Positions 10,558 through 21,986 of a stretch of 64,000 nt of DNA are shown piece after piece (the stretch's first letter is position 1; the number at the start of each line of letters is the position of its first letter). The notes below the pieces were generated by a model, which searched no databases, was not told where the DNA came from, and saw only the letters and a list, made by a program, of their open reading frames with translations. Source of the DNA: Bisporella sp. PMI_857 (lineage: Eukaryota > Ascomycota > Leotiomycetes > Helotiales > Helotiaceae); contig JAJSPD010000037.1 of the NCBI GenBank assembly GCA_021307315.1, forward strand, positions 62,001-126,000. The letters are read 5' to 3'. The position numbers were made by a program, and so were the translations under genes.

Positions 10558-13500
10558 TTACTCCTCTTCATCGATACCATTAATATCCGGCTCCGGGGCG
10601 TGATCAACCACCGGTACGACAATGTCCCCTGCTTTAAGCTTCCTTAAAGCACGCTTCATCCCCTCTAGAGCATTACGTTCTTTAATCAACATCCCCGCTG
10701 CCAGATCCTTGATCGCCCTCCGGCCCATCTTTTCGTGCATATCTTGCCACCCTGCCAACTCCGAAGCCACGACTTGTTGTGTGTATCTCAGCTCCCTCCC
10801 GATTTCGGCAACTTCTTCTTTAGTTTTCCTTACTCTATCCTCTTTTTCTTCATTTAAACGCTGTCTAGTCTCATCCAACAGACCGAGAGGCCAGCGAGTG
10901 GAGCGAGAGAGCGAGGTGTAGGAACGTTCAATGGCCTTCCGCGATGTATTGATCGATGATATGAGAGAGGTTGGGCGGGACAGCGCAAGAAGCATAGCTA
11001 TTATAGTGCCATGGATAGATAATATGGTAGTATGAAATTCCATAAACGGTGTGGTAGCAGAAGGTATGAGAGTATTGACATATGCCTGGAGTGCAGAGCT
11101 ATGTGTTTGAGGGAGACAAGACAAAGTCGAAAACGCTTTCGAGGCAAGATTAGCCGCATCATAGAGATCTGGAATTGTTAGCAATGATTCATAAGAAGTT
11201 ATAAGTGGCATAAACATACCAGTTGTGCTAGTCCGAATAGAATTAGCCCTTCTCGCAAGGCTCTTCGTCGCATAATTAACGCTTCGAACTGTCTCTCGTG
11301 CATGATTCACAAACTGCTCTACGTCGCGAACATTCTCAATTGGTTCATATTCATCTCTCACAGTCTCTGCTCTTGTTTCGGCTTTCAATTTACTTCGTTG
11401 CTCCATCATATCATTCTGAATGTCAGGAACTAGAATGAACTCCCAAAGCATTTCATGAGTCGAAAATGTCGTATGTGAGAGAAGAATATTTATGAAGCTG
11501 TTCATCCGAAGCTGAGTATCTCGTAACACAGCTTTAGATGGCCGTGATGGAATTTGATATGGCGAACGCGTCCCGGAAACCGACGGCAGCCAAGAAGCTG
11601 GATTCTCAAGGGCTAACAACTTTGCTAGATGCTCGAAATCACCCACCGACCGCCGACATGTTGTTATCGAATAGCTTAAGTTAGGCGGCGGTGAAGATTG
11701 GGCTGCAGACTTTATTACAAGACGAACAGTTCCGTCCTCCATGAAAAATGATCGTACCACGGATGTTTTCCGACCATCAATACCTGGCTCCTTATCAAGC
11801 ATAAAAAAATCATCGATCTTATTCCGAACCTCATCATCTTTGGCCAATTCTGATGCTGTCATGCCTCGCAGTTCTCTAGCAAAGACGTCGACTCTTTTGT
11901 CTTGGAATAAAGCTCTGACCATCTCAAGCCGACCATACTTACTTGCTACCATCAGGGCAGTATACTTCTTATCATTCGTCGCATTGACATCAGTGTCGCA
12001 GTATTCAAGAATTCGATGTGCGACCTGAGGGTCATTGACAATATGCAAAAGCGTATTGCCCTTAGCGTCTATATGATCGTCTATATGCAGAGGCTGTCCA
12101 TCACCCTGGGCATTAGTGGCTGCTGCTAGACCAGCTTCGACCATATTTCGATAATCTCCATGATCATAAGACCGACACAGCGCAAAAAGCGGAGTCTGCC
12201 CATTTCTATCCCTTTGTCGCCAAGGGAGTAGTCTGCCAACACGAGGGATTAAGCTTGGGGCATTGAATAAGTAATGTGCAACGCTTCTTCCTCTAATATC
12301 TTGCTTTGCGAAATATTCCGACACGACTGATTCAGACCTTGCCTGATACACAAAGTCTAGAATGATATCAATGAGCTCGGTGTGGCTAAGCTGAACAGCT
12401 GCGCTGAGTAATGTTGTGCCTTCATTGTTGATATCCTCTAGAGTCATGTAGACTGGGTAGTACACTTGCAAAGAAAGTAGATACTTGAGGGCATTCGGTT
12501 GCCCATTCTGCACAGCCATCATTGGGACAGATTCCCCAACGCTATCCTCGGTTTGCGAGAGCCTTTCAATCGACGTATCGCCTTCTATGCCACTACTCAT
12601 GGAATCGATAGTAGTTGCCCTTGACCTGAAGGACCTTTCGGAATTGCTTGAAATGCTTCGAGTATCCATGGTGACGGATTTCGGTCGCCGCAATGGAGGT
12701 GGTCTTTCCTCCTCTTCATCATGTCTGATTTGGAATGGGAAGACGTGGTTCAAAGTTGAACATTCTAACATGATAGGGCGGTTGGATTGTGAGGACCGCC
12801 TTAAGTGCCCATTGATTGAACTCCAAGAGGTGTTCTCGTCTACTAGATCATCATTGCCACCCTGATCTTCAACATTTTCGTCTGAGGAATAATCTCGCTC
12901 AGGCTCAAGTATCTTCGCTATCTCCTTGATTTCGCCCTTCTTAGTTGCTTCCCACAGCTTGTGATTCCGTCTACTGGCTTTTCTTAGCACTCCAGAGTCT
13001 CTAGCCAGGTACGAAATGACTGCTTCGAAGGTGCTCAGCGCATAACCCATTTCACCGCTTTCCACATCATCAATGAATATGAAATGACGCATATACAATA
13101 AGCGTGCCTGTAGATGGCGAACTTGGGCTCTAATAACGACTATTAAGAGTAGAGATACAAGCGTATCTGCATTGATAGTGAGCACGGGGCTCACCTTTTC
13201 TGAAGACGGAACCCCATCTGTTGTTTCCTTTGGAACATCAGTGAGCTGTGTGACTGTTTTCAGGGTGGCAAGTAGAATATCCATCATTTCTTGCGGACTA
13301 CCGGCAACCCCGAGTCTACGAAACTCTTCCACGGCACGACATAGACGAAGAGTCAGTTCATGCTTCCCTCTTCGACCACCTTGTATCGAAATTCCAACTT
13401 GTGAAATATCTACAAACTCCATTTGTCGAATTTTATACTCCAGTTCGTAGTCCTCTTCTTTCTTCATGTCGCACAATTTTGGATAGAGAATAGAGTCGTG

Positions 13501-14612
13501 AAGCTGCTCTGTCACGTAACGCTCAATCAGGCGCTCAACGACAGGGCCAGTCAAGTCTGTTGTAGCTCCAAGCAGAGAAAGTTGTGTCTTATCCACCCCT
13601 TGAAATAAGTCGATTGCGGTTGTGACAGCAGTTTCTAATGCACCTCGCATCACTTCCTCCAGATCTTCTGCAAAGACGTTTTCGTGCATGCCCCCGTTGG
13701 CCTCCCCATTTGAGTGCATAGCTGGCCCTGAAGCCATGCTACTGGATCGAGCCTTCTTCACGGCTGTTGCGATCGGACCATCCGGCTCGGGATCTGGTAT
13801 ATTCTCTGCAGATGGCGGAGGCGGCAACGGCTTGTCAAACTCATTATTAAATTCCTTAAATAGGCGTTCCAGGCCAGGTTGCATCTGCCTTGCTATCATT
13901 GGGAAATTATTAAGCAGGTCATTGAACGATTTAATATCCTTTTTTCGAGGCAGAGAGCTAGGGGAGGTTATGCTATCTCCATCCGTTGGCGTTCTTGGGG
14001 GAAGTACTGGTCTGTTCAGAGGCTGTGATGACAAGATCGCAGGTTTTATTTTGACCTCTTCGCATGTCCCTAACAGCGGCCGAGATATATAAAACACAAG
14101 CCATTGCCGTGGTTCTAGTGAGTCGGGATACCACAAGGTATCACTCAATAGCTGAGCCTGGACAAGAGATTTGAACCCTGCCAACAATCAGCAACCCTAT
14201 TATCTGTATTCCTTTGCAACATACCCTTATTGCTGTAAACGAAGGTATCCTTTACGACTACCGTCCTGCCATTAACTGTGGTGAACTGTTTTGCTTTGTT
14301 TCGACTCTCGCGCATACTAGGGATATCCTTCCCTCCCGCGGCCGCAGCATTGCTTGCTGGAATGCGCAAGACATGACTACCCAGAAACTCTTCAGATCCG
14401 GCAAGATCTGAGTAGTGAGCGCCAGACTCGCTATCGCGGGAGGTTAGGAGGACCTCGGTTGTAGGTACTAGCAGAATCTAGAGGATGAATGAGCGCAAAC
14501 TCCAAAGATAAGGACAAAACTGCAGCTTACATGATGGTGGATAGGAGTACACTGTGCCGGTAACGCACTCTTGAAGAAGGCACTTAGGAAAGGGTTTAGA
14601 GGTTGCATTCAT
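10558..14612 (-). CDS. VRL1/VARP-like endosomal protein: VPS9, ankyrin, PX
   Basis: Exons read on the minus strand are 14612-14531, 14467-14225, 14177-11220 and 11168-10558, giving about 1297 residues. After a serine-rich N-terminal region comes a VPS9 domain (about residues 290-510) with the conserved ADTLVSLLL stretch carrying the catalytic Asp of Rab5-type exchange factors. Ankyrin repeats follow (about 665-885), then a PX domain (about 895-1010) that should bind phosphoinositide. The C-terminal 280 residues are helical and possibly BAR-like. This order matches yeast Vrl1, a VARP-like protein of the VINE complex on endosomes, so a Rab5-GEF role in endosomal sorting is inferred. The last intron is 51 nt with no in-frame stop and could be missed by a simple ORF reading. 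The first intron's acceptor (14468) was chosen by frame and is the least certain boundary. Confidence 0.85.
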
Positions 14613-15680
14613 TCGACACTGGCCGGCCGCACATGCGATTGGGTTTGGACCTGCAACACGGCAGAAATCAAGGGTCCTGATATCTGAAGCTCACAACCTT
14701 GCGATATTGCGTATTCGAGGCGACGGCAGACTGAGATATTAGAAAAGGTAGTAGAAGATGTCTAACACTCCAAGTATCATTGCGATGGGAAATTCATTCC
14801 GGTCAAGTTCGTCAGAGCCAGTATAGATACAGCAGGATAGCTGAGGCCGGTGGCCTGAAATGTTAAAAGGATCTGGATGTAAGCCAAGCTTCTTGGATTC
14901 AGAAACAGGGGGGACAACAAACGGAAGTGGGGCTTTCTAGGGAGCTACAGTATAGGATATACATTGTACGTCAAGCTTTCCCATTCTTTGATGAACACAA
15001 TCTGTCCTAATGGCAACTACCCATGTAAATAATCCTAATGATGAAGGACCACTTGTAAATAGCACAACAGTAGATATTTATAATAGTTTATTTTAATTAC
15101 TTCTAGAGGTCACGGTAGTAGATATCACAGGTTCACAATACACATACCTGAGCATGTACAGATAGTTGTATCCTCTTGTGTACCTTTACCTTGTGTTACA
15201 AATGCTCAAAATGCTCGATACCAGGCACAGATATAATTACCTATTGTATCTTCTCCACTCTACTCTGTTATCCTCAGCTTCGACAAGTTTGAAATTGTAG
15301 GTTTACTGGCATAATGGGTTAGGAAAGCGGCCTCGCTTATGTTAAAGAGAAGTGCTCCAAATGTAGATAGCCTTTCGTTTTAAATAAGACCAAGTAAGTT
15401 TCTCTCTCTCTATTTAAACATACTCATTGAACGATGCTGTCTTAGACTTTGGTTCAAGGCGGTGGGCTAATGCTCCAATAGATACAAAGGAGATGTGGAC
15501 ATCGTTGATAGTATTCATGAGGATCATCACTCGCCATAAAACAAATTATCTGAACGTAACTGAATCATACAATCCAGGAGCTGTTCATATATCGGGGCGT
15601 ACATATGCATACATTGTAGTCTAAGTAGGGAGCAATTAAGACTAAGCTGATGAGGCGATGCTGCACTAGAAGCCATATCA
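14613..15680. other. Intergenic region upstream of the VRL1-like gene
   Basis: This 1.07-kb stretch lies between the start of the VRL1-like gene and the end of SGT2, both on the minus strand. It is AT-rich with no coding exon that I can support. It should contain the VRL1-like promoter and the SGT2 3' UTR. A CT dinucleotide run lies near 15400-15412. Confidence 0.4.
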
Positions 15681-16785
15681 CTACTGCCCAGATCCTCGTC
15701 CTGCTCCACGGCCCGCGCCACCCATCATGTTTCGTGCCCTTTTAAGTTGTTAGTACTCTATATTCCATATAAAATTTGACAACTTACATTTCGGCAATGC
15801 TTGGATCGGACATTAAGGCAGAGAGATCCGGCATACCCCCGCCAGAACCTCCAGCTCCTCCACCACCGAACTGATTGGCCATCTCGCGCAGCCTTGGATT
15901 GCTCATGATATTGTTCATCATTTCTGGGTTGCCCATCAGATTCTGTGCCATGCTCGCAAACATAGGATTGCTCATAAGGGATCCCAAATCTGGCATGCCA
16001 CCACCTCCGGCTCCACCACCGCCAAACATACTAGCCATGCTGGCCAAATCTGGCATTCCACCCGTACCACCGCCAGAAGCGCCACGTGCCGCAACCTCGT
16101 CATCATCAGACTCGCCAGCCTCTAGTTCTGCAACGCGCTGCTTAGCTGTCTCATAACCCTTCTTCATGGCATCGCTTCCACCGTTGCCTTCGTACTTGAT
16201 ACCCTCACTGTAGGCCTCTAAACTGCCCTTTGCATCGCCGAGCGCAAAGCGTGCAAGTCCCAGTCGTGACCAGCCCTTTGTGTAGGTTGGATCGGATGCG
16301 ACAGCTGCCTCTGCATCCGCTCGTGCGGATTCGTGATCTTTTGAAGCGGAATAGGCGGCAGCCCTGTTCGAGAGGAATATTGCGTTCCCCGGTATAATAG
16401 CGAGGGCTTTCGAGTAGAAATCGATAGCGGTAGGATAGTCCTTCTTTGCCATAGCCGCATTGCCTTGACTCTTTAGCCCTTCTGCCTCTTTCTTCTGTGC
16501 CTCAGTCACTTCCTTTACGGCTGGGGCAGTCTTCTCGCCTGCGGCATTGGTACCAGGTCCGGCGGGCGTCTTCCCCTTGAGCTTCTCATATACGCCGTAT
16601 ATTTGTAGAAGACTTTGCGAGTCTTTTGGTGTAGCATCCTGATAATCTACCTTGAAGGATCTGGCGATACATTCTCGTGCAAGCTCGATATCCTCATGGT
16701 CGTCTTCAGTAAGGGTACCATCGGTGAGGGAGGTCGACAGGAAGTCGATAATTGAAAGAGCTAGCCTATGCTTGGTAGTAGCCAT
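15681..16785 (-). CDS. SGT2: Sgt2/SGTA small glutamine-rich TPR co-chaperone
   Basis: Two exons (16785-15788 and 15738-15681) encode 351 residues. The small last exon supplies the C-terminus ending RGSGQ, and without it the frame stops right at a GTAAGT donor. The N-terminal ~70 residues match the Sgt2 homodimerisation domain that binds Get4/Get5. Three TPR repeats (about residues 95-215) should bind Hsp70/Hsp90 C-termini. An acidic SDDDE patch follows. The Gly/Met-rich C-terminal part has NPM-type STI1-like segments that hold hydrophobic clients. Sgt2 receives tail-anchored proteins and hands them to the GET pathway in the cytosol. The length is close to that of yeast Sgt2 (346 residues). 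Confidence 0.95.
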
Positions 16786-17666
16786 GTTGTTATGGTTCTG
16801 TGGAGAAAGGTGGAAAATCGAGGAATGTGGGAGATTTTGAAGTGGGGGAGGCTGGAGGGGTTACCGAACAACAAGGCTCGCATGCAGTGAAAGCGGGTCT
16901 GGTAACTAAACTATCCAAGGCTTTGTTTGAACGCCCATTATTTGGAGGCAGAAATAAAGATTAGAGTACAGTATAAGGTAACTGATCTACATGTCCAAGT
17001 TCGTTAGGATCTCAATCGGCTAGGAAATTGTCGTTGAGATTTCACTAATACATAAACTGATAGCAATCAACGCTTAAAGCATTGCAACTTGTACAGGCAG
17101 TGAACATGAAGGTAACCCTTTTTCATGAAAATTTCTCACATTAATCCGAGTCGGCCGATCCATATGCTTCTCTGGAAATGGTACGTCAAAAGGTAGGCCA
17201 CCAAAGTCGTCTCTGTATGAACACTAAGCACTATTAGCAGTATATTAACTTCCATAGCAGATACTGGCAATGATTCTGAAGGAAGCTTAGAATTTGTCGA
17301 ATGCACCTAAACCTTTATAAATCGAGTTCCGGGGGAATCTCATGTTCAGTGCGACTTTCCGAGCTCTGTGCAGTAGAAAGTCTGTTGGAACAAGAGGCTA
17401 TTGTGGTGATACTGATAGATGGCCATGCTCATCAGATGTGGACCCAAAAGAACTACAAATGCTTAAAGATCACTTCACATGTAAATGATGCACTAATTTA
17501 ATATATGTATATGGCTGTAGCAATCGCAGCTCAGACTAGTATCCCGGGTAGCTTTGTTGGTATTGATCAACCGTTCTTAATACTCATTATGTGAGTGTGA
17601 TGGCAAGTCGAAATGAACAAGGGCAAATTTGGCTCCGGACTTGATTTATGCAATATATTCACTAGT
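16786..17666. other. Intergenic region between SGT2 and OLA1
   Basis: About 0.9 kb of AT-rich DNA between two minus-strand genes. It should contain the SGT2 promoter near 16800 and the OLA1 3' UTR near 17650. No additional gene or RNA could be recognised. Confidence 0.4.
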
Positions 17667-19256
17667 CTATCCTTTTGCAGCCCCAGCTTTGATCAAAAGA
17701 ATGTCACTAAGAAATGGTCAGTGATAAATATGGATGTTTTTGGTACGAGTTAGGGAGAGGGAAAACACTGTTCAAATGTCTGGAGATCATAAAAGGTGTG
17801 CAAATGGAAATATGGTCATACCCATCCTCTACGACATAATCTTTTCCTTTTGTTAGGACTTTTCCTTTAGCCTTGACTTCGGCTTCGTCGCCATGCTCCT
17901 TGAGGACATCGAAATTGTATACAATGGCCTGAATAAAAGTCTTTTCAAAATCACCATGAATGACCCCTGCGGCTTGTGGTGCCTTGGTGCCATTTCTGAT
18001 GGTCCATTGACGAACTTCGTCGGTACCAGTGGTGAAGAAGCTTCCCAGGTTCAGAGCCTTCCGCATGGTAATGATAGCCTTTGGTAAAGCTGAGTCAACT
18101 CCAAGGGTCTTCAACTCCTCTTTGACTTCTGCCTCGGTCTCGAAGCGTGATAGACGCTCCTCAAGGCAGATGGAAATTGGCATAACAGGGTCGCCAGCGG
18201 CGTGCTCCTTGATCCACTCCATGACCTTAGGAAGATGCTTATTCTTCTTCCGAATATAATCCTTTTCACTTAGGTTGATTAGGTAAACAACTGGCTTTGC
18301 TGTGAGGAGGAACATAGGATTGATATGCTCGACCTAATATATCGTCTGGTTAGCTATCGTCTGATATAATGCGCCAAAGGTTAATGCATTTGGAGTATTT
18401 CAGAACGGGTTTCTTATCACATCTGTTCTCTGCGTTTATAACCAGAGCATTCGACGAGCTGGGATTATTCAGGCCTCATGGCCCTTTGTCATCATTATGA
18501 AAGGTTGTGTATGTAAAAAGAACCCACATACCTCTTTGGGAGTCCAGGTGCCTTTCCGGACGTCTCCGCCATCCTTTAGTAATTGTAGAACCTTTTCAAT
18601 TGTTGCCTCTTCTTCCTTGAGCTTTTTAACCTCCAGACTTTGACCACCTCGTCGGGTCAACTTCTTGATGGCTTCTAGAGCCTTTTCGGTGAACTCAATA
18701 TCCTTGATACGCAACTCCTCGCTGATAATGTCTAAATCTCTGGCTGGGTTGACATCTCCTTCGATATGAATAATCTCGGCATCATCGAAGCAGCGTACTA
18801 CTTGAAATATGGCATCTACAGCGCGAATATGTGATAAGAAGGCGTTCCCCAAACCAGCACCAGTTGAGGCACCACGGGTTAAACCGGCAATATCGTAAAT
18901 AGTAAGGTGGGCCGGGACTCGAGATTTTGGGTTGTACTTTTCGCAGAGCCAGTCATATCTCTCATCTGGTACAATGACACGCGATTCTTCAGGGTCAATG
19001 GTTGCGAAAGGGAAATTCTATTGTTATCAGGTCAATTTGACAAATTAGGTGCTGATACTCACTGCTGGATTTCCAAGGGAGCATTTGGTGATGGCTTGGA
19101 AGAGTGTTGATTTTCCCACATTTGCTAGGCCAACCTAGGATTTGTTAGTTGACAGCGTCAACTAGGAGGTGATGTACACACAATACCACTCTTCAGGTTA
19201 TTGCCAGGTCTGCCTAGCAGGATCTTCTCCTCTTTGGCAGCCTTCTTGGGAGGCAT
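17667..19256 (-). CDS. OLA1: Obg-like ATPase 1 (OLA1/YchF)
   Basis: Five exons (19256-19182, 19134-19063, 19017-18532, 18333-17822, 17706-17667) encode 394 residues, the usual length for OLA1. The P-loop GLANVGKS (residues 27-34) is split by the first intron, which uses a GTGTGT donor. The G3 segment DIAGLT follows in exon 3. The G4 position reads NLSE rather than NKxD, the YchF/OLA1 change linked to ATP preference. A C-terminal TGS domain ends in IKAGAAKG, supplied by a 40-nt last exon. OLA1 proteins bind ribosomes and act in translation and stress responses. The third intron is long for this window (198 nt). The gene is divergent from the PPPDE gene, about 510 bp away. Confidence 0.95.
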
Positions 19257-19766
19257 GCTTCGTCGTTTTGCGTAATTTCTGGAAGTGACAAATAAAACCG
19301 TGCAACTAAGCAGGCCTTGAGAATTCTTGGTCGCAGTTCTTGCTGCTGACCGTTGTAAGTGAAGTGAGAAAGAAGAGAAGATGCGCGGGGCACCGAATTT
19401 GGACGTCGTGGTGAATGAAATTCGTAGCGGGGAAGAGTTGCTTAAACTCTCCCTGCAGCAGCGGCTTTAGACGGTTTTCATCGAATCACCCTTCCGGTGC
19501 AGGAATTTTTTCGAAGAAAAGCCAATTGCTGAGTGCAGGGCTACGGTGACTCGCTTGAGGGAAAAGTGGGGAGCTCAACCTCAGCCTTGTAGACTTTGGC
19601 GTCATGAGAGGGGAAAGAACCTTAAGCTACTTGCACCTCAACACATATATAAAGGTACAATAGGGAAATCATATCAGGCGCGACACATACTGCTCTGAGA
19701 TACGATAATCGGTTTTTGGAGAGACTTGACGTGAAGGTAGCTCGCTACTCCTCGAATCAGTTCACA
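19257..19766. promoter_or_regulatory. Shared divergent promoter of OLA1 and the PPPDE gene
   Basis: The start codons of OLA1 (minus) and the PPPDE peptidase (plus) are 510 bp apart with no gene between them, so both promoters must lie here. A short TA-rich stretch (CATATATAAAG) near 19642 sits about 120 bp before the plus-strand start and could serve as a TATA-like element. Individual factor sites were not identified. Confidence 0.5.
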
Positions 19767-20820
19767 ATGGCTCCGCCTAAACCATCACGAAAGTCCTCAC
19801 ATAGGTCGACGCTCTCGTTGCAGAAAACCGAGATCATTATCAATGTTTATGATCTTCTTCCTGTAGGTGACTCAAATACTACGTCTCGCGCATACCATAA
19901 GCAACTGGCTAAAATTTGGACAGCCTGGGAAGCTTGCCTCAATGCTGTGGACCATAGGATCAAGTCTGCTACACTCTGCTGTAGTCATCAATGGCAAGGA
20001 GTAAGCTTTATTTCGCACTGAGGCGCCTAATTTTCAACTGAAAGAGCAAATTCTGTGAAGTGGCGTCGATAGCTACTAAGAAGTCTTTGATCTGCACTTG
20101 TCGCAGTCATGGCAGCTGCTCCAAGCACCCAGCTTCTAAACCTTGGCAGGATCTAAGAGCTAATTTGATGGCAGATATGCATATGGAGGGCATGATAGAA
20201 GAGGAATGACTGGTGTCTACTGGACCGCCCCAGGAAACGTCCCACCAGGAGGTACATTCAAGTGCACCATCTTACACGGCTTCACTGTTCGGCCGCAGGC
20301 AGAATTAGATCAAATCATAAAAGACGCGTCCGAGGCTTTTCAAGGGACTTCATACAACCTCCTCAGCAAGAACTGCAATCATTTCACACAATACCTGTGC
20401 GAGAAATTGACAGGGCGAACAGGACCAAGCTGGTTGAATAGGGCTGCAAGCATTGGTGTTGCCCTCCCTTGTGTTGTTCCCAAAGAGGTAATTATTTTTC
20501 ATCACAATGTACGACTTCTACTGATATGTTGGCACCAGTGGATTGCTCCACCAGATTTCGAAACAGCAGATGGCGAATTGTATGGTGATGACGATGAACA
20601 GGAGTCGGACGAACGATCACGGATGCTCAGGGAGACAAGTCGACGGCACAGTATTGATGATGCCCCAAGAGATGACCTCGCCTCATTGGCAGAGAACGAT
20701 GAATGGGACAGTGAGACTGAAAGACGGCAAGGGGGTAGTGGAAAGGGAAAGGCTCCAGTCCGGGATACTTCTGGACGAATAGTGCCTCCAGCTGATAGAG
20801 CACCAATCGCGAGAAGATAG
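19767..20820 (+). CDS. PPPDE/DeSI-type thiol isopeptidase
   Basis: Four exons (19767-19862, 19924-20000, 20175-20487, 20539-20820) encode 255 residues. The PPPDE fold starts with NVYDLLPPGKL. The putative catalytic His lies in YGGHD (residue 64) and the catalytic Cys in KNCNHF (residue 125). This permuted papain-like His-Cys dyad is characteristic of DeSI desumoylating/deubiquitinating isopeptidases. The C-terminal third is acidic and Ser/Arg-rich and probably disordered. The last intron (20488-20538) is 51 nt and stop-free, so an unspliced reading would add 17 residues after PKE. The join KE to WIAPPDFE looks natural. The ATG at 19767 is preferred because the longer frame starts only at TTG. 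Substrate is not known. Confidence 0.9.
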
Positions 20821-20967
20821 GGCTGCGAACTCTCTTCCAAAGCAGCATGATATGGCGTTTTGATTTGTATTACAGGCGTTCTGCGCGCAACGAATGATAC
20901 CACGGCGGGCTCTAGTTTACACAATATACAGGTTTACCCAGAAGTCCAGTATGCCCAGCACAATGCC

Positions 20968-21744
20968 CTAACCCAATCTTCTGGGCTTATTACTCCTTGT
21001 TCCACCAAACTTTAACCTTGTGGCATCAGATACTTTAATAACTTTGCCTCTTATGAACCTTCCTTCGCTTCCTAGTAACGCCTTAGTAACTGCTTCACGT
21101 CCCGCTCCGAATCCTCTTAGCTGAACCTCCATCTTCCTAATCTTCTCATTGATACCTCGCTCTTGCATTCGAGCGAAGACATAGGAAGCCAGTTGAAAGG
21201 CCGAATCGTAATGCTTCCTCTGCGAATGCTTGAACCCAAGATTCCCAGCCGACATTGAAATATACACCATCAAGGGTGGCTTTCCCGTGCTTTCGTCTAT
21301 CTTCCTCCGACCATCCTTATCCTTTCTATCGTCGGGACCCATGATAGTAATATGGGTATTGTGCTTAGTTGCGTAAACACTCAACTGGAACGGGTCCGCA
21401 TCTCGTTGCTCTTGGCTTTCGAAAAGGCTCTCGCCGTCCGAGGACACCAGAGGACTATAGGCTGTTGGCCGTCTGGAGTTTTGCTGGCGGTCTCGTTGAT
21501 TGTTGCCTAGCATTCTAGATAAAGACCCCATTCCGCCACCCGCTCTCGACTTTACTACAGTTGCATTGTTGGGTTTTGGTGCGAGACTATCAAGAGCTGC
21601 GAGCGTGCTGTCCACCACCCTTCTATGTGAAGTGTTCGAGAATCGTCGCAAACATTGTGGTTGCTGTTGAAGAATTTGTATCGATTCGCTTGGCGCTTTC
21701 AAGGGTGAGAAAGCCCAAAGGCGTCGTGCAATCGCCTTACTCAT
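20968..21744 (-). CDS. Mitochondrial small-subunit ribosomal protein uS11m
   Basis: A single exon of 258 residues from the Met at 21744. The first ~40 residues (MSKAIARRLW and onward) are basic and Ser-rich without acidic residues, as in a mitochondrial presequence. The C-terminal half carries the uS11 fold, with the AGNLGFKHSQRKHYDSAFQL segment and a basic Arg/Lys tail rich in Gly. It should sit on the platform of the mitochondrial 37S subunit near the mRNA exit. An upstream in-frame Met at 21882 would add 46 residues. The downstream start is preferred because it places the presequence at the N-terminus and leaves room for a promoter shared with TIM44. Confidence 0.88.
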   Translation of the reverse strand: MSKAIARRLWAFSPLKAPSESIQILQQQPQCLRRFSNTSHRRVVDSTLAALDSLAPKPNNATVVKSRAGGGMGSLSRMLGNNQRDRQQNSRRPTAYSPLVSSDGESLFESQEQRDADPFQLSVYATKHNTHITIMGPDDRKDKDGRRKIDESTGKPPLMVYISMSAGNLGFKHSQRKHYDSAFQLASYVFARMQERGINEKIRKMEVQLRGFGAGREAVTKALLGSEGRFIRGKVIKVSDATRLKFGGTRSNKPRRLG

Positions 21745-21986
21745 CACTATTGTGTGTTGCGTTGTGCTGGGAGTTGAGCTTGATGCTTTAATGTAGACAT
21801 ATTTTAGAAAAGGTCTGGTTGTATGCCAAGACGCGGCTTCTTCCGCAATGTCGGGGCGAACATTTTCTAGGACCGCGAACAAGCAAATTCATTCATTTTC
21901 TGTCTCCTGTTCAATATTCTCTTTTGTTGTATGCTAGTTGACCGGCTTTGCACCAGCGGGTCGATAATCAGTTACGACGATCCATA
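21745..21986. promoter_or_regulatory. Short divergent promoter of uS11m and TIM44
   Basis: Only about 240 bp separate the start codons of two nuclear genes for mitochondrial proteins. The promoters of both must overlap in this stretch, which could co-regulate them. No specific factor site was identified. Confidence 0.5.

Noticed and set aside
10622..14092. Several plus-strand open frames opposite the VRL1-like gene
   Set aside because: They are antisense shadows of a well-supported coding region and have no own splice or domain evidence.
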